From CAZSVE01 sp964610175 (lineage in GTDB: Bacteria > Pseudomonadota > Gammaproteobacteria > HK1), in NCBI GenBank assembly GCA_964610175.1, contig CAZSVE010000025.1, positions 1-36,872 of the forward strand: a DNA stretch of 36,872 bases, written 5' to 3'. Below are positions 31,536 to 36,872 of this stretch, in pieces. The translations under genes were made by a program, and so were the position numbers. The notes beneath the pieces are model-generated. The model was given only the letters and a program-made list of their open reading frames with translations. It did not search any database and was not told the DNA's origin. Every line of letters starts with the position of its first letter. Position 1 is the first letter of the stretch.

Positions 31536-33005
31536 TTAAGCACAAATATGGCGGTAGATGGCCAGGTAGTGGTCCGCCGGATGGTTCCAGGAATAGTCGT
31601 AGGCCATTCCGCTGGAGAGCAGACGACGGAATTCCTTGGGATACTCGTACCATAACCCGATGGCCCTATCCATGGCCGACTCGAGAGCGGAGAAATCCAC
31701 GTTGTTGAAAACATAGCCGTTTCTGTGTTCGTAGGCCATACCGGCATGGTCCCGATCGAATACGGTGTCGGCAAGTCCACCGACGGAACGCACGATGGGA
31801 ACCGTCCCGTAGCGCAGTCCAATCATCTGGGTCAGTCCGCAAGGTTCGAAGATGCTCGGCACCACGACCATATCGGAGCCCGCGTAGATGAGGTGGGCCA
31901 GTTGCTCATTGAAACCTATCTCGATGTGAACGTCGGGATTTTCATTGAGGTGATTCTTGAGGTGATAGAATTCGTCATTGACGGCGGGATCGGGGCTCGA
32001 TCCCAATAATACGAACTGAGCACCACGCTGCAGGGCATAGAACAGGGCATGGCGTACCAGATGCAGCCCTTTTTGATGGTCGAGTCGGCCTACATAGGAG
32101 ATGATTGGGCTGTATTCATGGCGCAGCATCAGGCGTCCGCGCAATGCGTCTTTATTGGCGTACTTTCCATCCAGGTGCCAAACATCGTAGTGATGGGGCA
32201 GGAAACGATCGATCTCCGGGTTCCAGACATCGTAGTCGACGCCGTTCAAAACACCGCCGAACTTGGTATCGTGTACGGCAAGGGTATGTCCAAGACCTTG
32301 TCCTTGATCCGAATAGCGTGCCTCCCAGGCATGCTTGGGCGATACGGTGGTAACGAAGTTCGAATAGACGATGCCGCCTTTCATCAGGTTGATGGCGTGG
32401 GGGTTGTTATCGTCACCCAGGCGGTTTCGATCGAAATAGTAATCGGGTCGAGCCAGACCTGCCCCATTGAGCACCGGCTCACCATGAATCCCTTGATGTT
32501 GGAAATTGTGGATGGTGTAAACCACGCGCTGATTGTGCATGCCCAGGTTATGGTAGATTTCCCATAACAACACCGGCACCAGTCCGGTTTGCCAATCATG
32601 ACAGTGGATGATATTGGGCCGCCTGCCGGATTTCAGTAGGAACTCGATGGCAGCCCTACTGAAGAAGGAAAAGCGCATGATGTCATCGTGTTCTCCGTAA
32701 AATCTGCCGCGATGGAAGAAATTGTCGCTGGAGTGCGGTTCAATAAAGAAACATCTTCTCCCGTGGACCATGCCGGAGTATACCGAGCAATGAATGGTGC
32801 CACCGAACCATGGAACCCACAAATCATTGAATGAGTTATCAAGGCCCCAAATCTCTCCGTACCAAAGGCAATCATATTTCGGGAGAATAATCTCCACATC
32901 GTTGCCGCGAATCTCCAACTCGCGGCTTAGTCCGAAAATAACATCGGCAAGACCGCCAACCTTAGCCACGGGTGCCAACTCGGACGATATATGGACGATA
33001 TGCAT
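31536..33005 (-). CDS. glgA: Glycogen synthase (ADP-glucose type)
   Basis: A 489-residue GT5 glycosyltransferase that extends alpha-1,4-glucan chains from ADP-glucose. The N-terminal substrate motif KVGGLADV, the HCHDWQTG and HNFQHQGIHG segments, the retaining-GT signature YVGRLDHQKGLHLV, and the C-terminal EPCGLTQMIGLRYGTVPIVR with the catalytic glutamate are intact, so it looks functional. I use ATG 33005, with GGAGAG at good spacing; the frame extends 11 codons upstream. It is divergent from the glgB-like gene and separated by 409 nt that contain palindromic and direct repeats. The usual glgC/glgP are not in this window. Confidence 0.94.
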   Translation of the reverse strand: MHIVHISSELAPVAKVGGLADVIFGLSRELEIRGNDVEIILPKYDCLWYGEIWGLDNSFNDLWVPWFGGTIHCSVYSGMVHGRRCFFIEPHSSDNFFHRGRFYGEHDDIMRFSFFSRAAIEFLLKSGRRPNIIHCHDWQTGLVPVLLWEIYHNLGMHNQRVVYTIHNFQHQGIHGEPVLNGAGLARPDYYFDRNRLGDDNNPHAINLMKGGIVYSNFVTTVSPKHAWEARYSDQGQGLGHTLAVHDTKFGGVLNGVDYDVWNPEIDRFLPHHYDVWHLDGKYANKDALRGRLMLRHEYSPIISYVGRLDHQKGLHLVRHALFYALQRGAQFVLLGSSPDPAVNDEFYHLKNHLNENPDVHIEIGFNEQLAHLIYAGSDMVVVPSIFEPCGLTQMIGLRYGTVPIVRSVGGLADTVFDRDHAGMAYEHRNGYVFNNVDFSALESAMDRAIGLWYEYPKEFRRLLSSGMAYDYSWNHPADHYLAIYRHICA

Positions 33006-33110
33006 AACCAGGCTCTCTCCTAACAGAGTCTTAACCAATCATCGAGGATTGCACGAAAATTTCGAGAACATGTTAGCGCTTCGCGCCAAGGCTGAAGCGG
33101 GGTGGGTCTT

Positions 33111-33153
33111 GGCGCACCCAGCGGTTCTCTCGGGATTTTTGTTTTTCCGATAC
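33111..33153 (+). repeat. 43-bp inverted repeat flanking glgB, left copy
   Basis: Starts GGCGCACCCAGCGGTTCTCT and ends TTTGTTTTTCCGATAC. An inverted copy with about eight mismatches lies at 36825-36867 on the other side of the glgB-like gene. Confidence 0.75.
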
Positions 33154-33286
33154 TTTAAAAATATGGATGGATTTTCTACGCATGCTTCGGGAACCGTGAT
33201 AACCGGCGGGTCACGACAATTGCCGGCCCCGTGTAGAGCTCCGCCGGATGCCTGACGAATCCCAGTCGCATCTTCCCATGCGGTAG

Positions 33287-33347
33287 GATACTACCCTATA
33301 GTATCGTTACTGCTTTGTATACCCTATAGCATCATCAGTGCTTCGCA
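33287..33347. promoter_or_regulatory. Dyad and 28-bp direct repeat in the glgA-glgB gap
   Basis: A 19-bp perfect dyad GATACTACCCTATAGTATC (33287-33305) overlaps the first of two 28-bp direct repeats (TACCCTATAG... from 33292 and again from 33320). The arrangement looks like operator sites for a regulator of the divergent glycogen genes. No consensus promoter was identified with confidence. Confidence 0.4.
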
Positions 33348-33414
33348 CAAGGATGCATTTTTGGCACAAGAGTACATTTACGCAAAAGCACAGTTATCGA
33401 AGAGAAAAATTCAG

Positions 33415-36400
33415 ATGGCACCAAACAAAAAAGCTGATTCTACTGAGTTCGAGGTCGCGAAAAGCGAGACGTCCGCGCCCACCGCCCCGAAGTCCTCGGC
33501 GAGGGTAACCAAGGCGTCCCCTGTCCCCCCCACAACCAAAAAAGAAGCGTCACTTGCCGAAAAGAAAACAACCGTAAAGCCGACGACAGCCACCGCTTTA
33601 CCCAAAGTCTCGAAAACGATCAAGGCATCTCCTTCCCCTGAAGCCGAAAAAGAACCCTCTTTCATTGGTAAGGGTGGAAAGGGTAAGAGCGAAAAAGATG
33701 CGCAGCCCGTAACGATGGCCGCCGCGTCCAAGGCTTCATCGAAAACGATCGAAACGAAACCTTCCTCCAGTATTCGACAGGAAATGCCGTTTATGGGGAA
33801 AAAGGCCGGTGAACCGACCCCGGTGATCGCACCTGATCACAAACAGTCGCAATCCGGAATCGACGCCATGTCGCTCCTGAGATCCCTGGGAGACGATAAG
33901 GGTGATGCCAAGGACCGTTCCCGTGGGATCAGGCCCAAGCGGTCCGCTACCCACCGTTCTGCGGCAGAGGTGATCGCCAAGACAACATCCCGCGACCACC
34001 CGAAGCCGAGTCCAAAACTAAAGTCCAAGGCCGTGAAAAAGAACCAGGAGGTATCGAGATCAGGTACCCCTCCATCCACCAAGCCCCTCGTCGAATCCGA
34101 GATGGGAACGAAATCGAGACTTACGCCGAAAGTACCGATCCCTCCCGAGCCCAAGGGACCCATCGGAGGCATCGATCTCCCGTCGATGCTTCCCATCGTG
34201 GAAGAGCAAGCCATTGCCGCCATCCTCAATGCCGAGCATTCGGATCCGTTCTCCTTTTTCGGGATGCATAAACCGAGCACGGGCAAGCTGATCGTTCGGG
34301 TATTTCACCCGGAAGCAAGCAGCATCGATGTCCTCGACAGTACCGGCAGCGCGGTCACTAGACTCAAGAAGGTGCATGACGAAGGTCTTTTTGCCGGAGA
34401 AATATCCGGGCATACGCAACCTTTTCCCTATCGGTTACGGCTTGCCACACCCTCCGGCAAGACCGATATCGACGATCCTTATCGATTCCCGCCTATCCTG
34501 TCCGACAAAGACGTAGAAGAGATTGCCAAGGGACAATGCTTCTCCATTTATAAGGTATTGGGCGCTCATCTCACCAAGGTGGATGGCGTTGCTGGCGCTA
34601 CGTTTGCCGTATGGGCACCCAATGCCAGCTACGTCTCCGTGATTGGAGATTTCAACGGCTGGGATGGACGTCGCCATGGCATGCGGCTTCGTCACGATTG
34701 CGGTGTGTGGGAGATATTCCTCCCTGGTGTGACAAGCGGCTCCTTATATAAATACGAGATCAAACACGCGCCGGGAACAGTCCCGGAACTGAAATCGGAT
34801 CCTTGCGCCTTCTATACGGAACTTCCGTTTGGAACTGCCTCGGTGGTTTACGGCGACGGGACGACGTTTCGCTGGAGGGATGGAGATTGGATCGAGTCTC
34901 GCGAGAGACGCGCGGGTTTCGACGAGCCACTATCTTTTTACGAGGTTCACCTGGGGTCCTGGCGTCGGAAACCAGAAGAAGATAACCGCTGGCTCAGCTA
35001 CCGCGAGATGGCCAGCGACCTGGTAGATTATTGTATCGATGTGGGTTTTACCCATATCGCATTATTGCCCGCCAGCGAGCATGTCCATGACGATACGGTC
35101 GGATATCTGCCATCGAGTCTATATGCTCCGACCAACCGTTACGGAACGCCCGATGATTTCCGCTATTTCGTGGACGCCTGTCATAAGGCGGGTATCGGTG
35201 TCGTGGCCGATTGGGTGCCGAACTACTTCTCGGAAGAAGAACACGGATTGAGCCTGTTCGATGGTACGGCGCTTTACGATCACCCAAATCCCTGGCAGGG
35301 GCGTGACCCGGATTGGAATGCGCCCCTGTATGACCTGACTCGCAAGGAAGTCGTCGACTATCTGATCTCGAACGCCCTGTATTGGTTCGACTATTTCCAT
35401 CTCGACGGGTTGCGCATCGGTGGCCTGGCCAAGATGTTCTATTTGGACTATGGCCGTTCCGAGGGTGAATGGACCCCAAATCCCGATGGCAGTAACGAAA
35501 ACCGGGATGCCCTGGCCTTTATCCGCCGCCTAAACGATCTGGTGGCAAAAAAACATCCCGGCGCCATGATGATTGCCGAGGACTCTTCGCTGCGCGGAGA
35601 CCTTACCAAGCCAATATCGGAAGGAGGGCTTGGGTTTACATGGCGTTGGAATACGAGCTGGGTCCACGATACCCTGCGCTACCTGGGTCGTCATCCCGTT
35701 TACCGCAAGTACTACCAGTTCGAACTCACCAATCCATTGTCCTATGCCTTTGATGAGAAATTCATCTTGTCGGTTTCCCACGATCACGTATCTATCGGAC
35801 AGGGATCCATGCCCGATAAACTCCCTGGCGACTATTGGCAAAAATTTGCTACGTTGCGCGCCTGGTACGCATTGATGTACGCCTTGCCCAACAAGAAACT
35901 GCTATTCATGGGAACCGAATTCGCTCAGGATCGGGAATGGAACAGCAACATCAGCCTCGACTGGCATCTTCTCGATAGCCAAATGCATCGGGGAACCCGG
36001 GAACTCATTCGCGATCTCAATAAAATGTACCAGGGAAGCCCGGCCCTTCATGAATCGGATTCGGACGCGAGAGGTTTCGAATGGATCGATACCGCGGACG
36101 ATGACAGTAGCGTCATTTCCTTTCTGCGTTTTACAAAAGACCGTACCGAATTCATGGTCGTGATTACGCACATCACGCCGGTGGTGCGGCCCAATTACCG
36201 GATCGGGGTGCCTGAAATGGGGCGCTATCGGGAAGTACTCAACACGGATGCCGAAGTCTACGGCGGTGGCAACCAGGGCAGCGAAGGTGGCGCCACTGCG
36301 GAGCAACACTGGGCGCACGGGCGTGAGTATTCGGTGTGCGTAACGCTCCCTCCCTACGCAACCGTGGTCTTGGAACTCGAAAAAGAGAAAAAGGAAGATA

Positions 36401-36447
36401 AGCAAAAAGACGAGAAAACCGTAAAAACGGTCCCGGGTCGTGTGTGA
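33415..36447 (+). CDS. GlgB-like glycogen branching enzyme homologue, catalytic residues lost
   Basis: A 1010-residue protein from ATG 33415 (an in-frame TTG at 33361 would add 18). Residues 1 to about 260 are a Lys/Ser/Thr/Pro-rich low-complexity extension. Then come the GlgB N1 domain (IVEEQAIAAILNAEHSDPF, about 261), CBM48 (about 376-470), a GH13 barrel (from about 507) and the C-terminal beta domain, ending in a Lys/Glu tail. Fold motifs are kept (APTNRYGTPDDFRYFVD, LPGDYWQKFATLRAWY, GTEFAQDREWN). Catalytic sites are not: canonical DGLRVDAV reads DGLRIGGL, so the nucleophile is Gly669; DWVPxHF reads DWVPNYF; SHDEVVHGK reads SHDHVSIGQ. Glu722 (MIAEDS) and Asp790 remain. By GH13 chemistry it should be inactive as a branching enzyme. 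Normal length is about 730; a role as a glucan-binding scaffold is inference. Divergent from glgA. Confidence 0.88.
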   Translation: MAPNKKADSTEFEVAKSETSAPTAPKSSARVTKASPVPPTTKKEASLAEKKTTVKPTTATALPKVSKTIKASPSPEAEKEPSFIGKGGKGKSEKDAQPVTMAAASKASSKTIETKPSSSIRQEMPFMGKKAGEPTPVIAPDHKQSQSGIDAMSLLRSLGDDKGDAKDRSRGIRPKRSATHRSAAEVIAKTTSRDHPKPSPKLKSKAVKKNQEVSRSGTPPSTKPLVESEMGTKSRLTPKVPIPPEPKGPIGGIDLPSMLPIVEEQAIAAILNAEHSDPFSFFGMHKPSTGKLIVRVFHPEASSIDVLDSTGSAVTRLKKVHDEGLFAGEISGHTQPFPYRLRLATPSGKTDIDDPYRFPPILSDKDVEEIAKGQCFSIYKVLGAHLTKVDGVAGATFAVWAPNASYVSVIGDFNGWDGRRHGMRLRHDCGVWEIFLPGVTSGSLYKYEIKHAPGTVPELKSDPCAFYTELPFGTASVVYGDGTTFRWRDGDWIESRERRAGFDEPLSFYEVHLGSWRRKPEEDNRWLSYREMASDLVDYCIDVGFTHIALLPASEHVHDDTVGYLPSSLYAPTNRYGTPDDFRYFVDACHKAGIGVVADWVPNYFSEEEHGLSLFDGTALYDHPNPWQGRDPDWNAPLYDLTRKEVVDYLISNALYWFDYFHLDGLRIGGLAKMFYLDYGRSEGEWTPNPDGSNENRDALAFIRRLNDLVAKKHPGAMMIAEDSSLRGDLTKPISEGGLGFTWRWNTSWVHDTLRYLGRHPVYRKYYQFELTNPLSYAFDEKFILSVSHDHVSIGQGSMPDKLPGDYWQKFATLRAWYALMYALPNKKLLFMGTEFAQDREWNSNISLDWHLLDSQMHRGTRELIRDLNKMYQGSPALHESDSDARGFEWIDTADDDSSVISFLRFTKDRTEFMVVITHITPVVRPNYRIGVPEMGRYREVLNTDAEVYGGGNQGSEGGATAEQHWAHGREYSVCVTLPPYATVVLELEKEKKEDKQKDEKTVKTVPGRV

Positions 36448-36872
36448 AACCCTGCATGTGGTTTCTTATTCCGCGAAGGGGCTGTCTCCCACGAGGGGCA
36501 CGAAATAGGAGAAGGCTTTCCATATCCTCCTCGTATTACTATTATTCATCGTCGGAGATGACGAGAGAGCAGTTTGGAAATAGCATTTACGTATCGGAAA
36601 AATCCAGGGAAACCCGGCGTCGAAATCCGAGCCCATCCCGTTTTGGTCAACGCGCAGCGTTCGGATTTATGTCCGCAATGACAATACCGTCTTCGTCATC
36701 CCGACATCGATTGCTGACTCCCTTACATTCCTGGGGATAAGGCTCCATGGCCTGGGATGGCAAGAGTCGGCACTGGGTACTGACGGCAAGGGAATGCCGG
36801 ATGTTCTCTGGCGTCCTTCTTGAGGTATCGGAAAAACAAAGACCTCGAGAGAACCGGTGCGCGCGCCTGGAC
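36448..36872. other. Region after glgB, no supported gene
   Basis: No recognisable gene up to the window edge; a plus-strand frame (36444-36740) looks like chance. I see no clear terminator for glgB. Confidence 0.5.
36825..36867 (-). repeat. 43-bp inverted repeat flanking glgB, right copy
   Basis: Inverted counterpart of 33111-33153, reading GTATCGGAAAAACAAAG at its left end and GTGCGCGCGCC at its right end. Confidence 0.75.

Overview
The window reads as a chromosomal segment of a gammaproteobacterium. The translation/transcription cluster rimP-nusA-infB-rbfA-truB-rpsO-pnp is in the usual gammaproteobacterial order. It is followed by birA-coaX-SPOR and smpB, a run common in sulfur-oxidising and related Gammaproteobacteria. 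The species cannot be named from the sequence. Many broken genes and dispersed repeats suggest a genome under relaxed selection with active small-element spread, as in some symbionts or large repeat-rich genomes (inference). No rRNA, tRNA, CRISPR array or complete insertion sequence was seen.

Layout. 0.3-3.9 kb: an FMN-binding glutamate synthase-like protein (minus), a Maf nucleotide pyrophosphatase and a SafE/TauE-like membrane protein. 3.9-8 kb: an accessory patch of toxin-antitoxin-type genes, mostly broken (DUF4160/DUF2442, HicB, DUF433/DUF5615, HigBA-like, a MazF/PemK stub fused to a DUF4160 tail), around a pentaheme cytochrome c and a small retropepsin-like protease. 8.6-9.6 kb: an Rpn-type nuclease with an in-frame 12-bp tandem repeat. 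10.2-12.4 kb: a three-gene metabolic operon (isochorismatase-like hydrolase, short-chain dehydrogenase, enoyl-CoA hydratase). 12.6-14 kb: a frameshifted secreted protein and malate dehydrogenase. 14.4-26 kb: the translation operon. A two-gene ABC-ATPase + TOPRIM-like module sits between infB and rbfA, and repeats occupy several other junctions. 26.8-31.1 kb: a truncated thiL, birA, coaX, a SPOR protein and smpB. 31.5-36.4 kb: divergent glgA and a long glgB-like gene.

Main points for a second look: (1) a dispersed intergenic repeat of about 110 bp, with about eleven full copies plus fragments, one end of which supplies the TAG stop of four genes; (2) the putative defence-type ATPase/TOPRIM pair embedded in an essential operon and overlapping rbfA; (3) a GlgB homologue with a long Lys/Ser/Thr/Pro-rich N-terminal extension that has glycine at the catalytic nucleophile position and has lost other conserved active-site residues; (4) a cluster of decaying toxin-antitoxin genes; (5) a second, smaller inverted-repeat element family.
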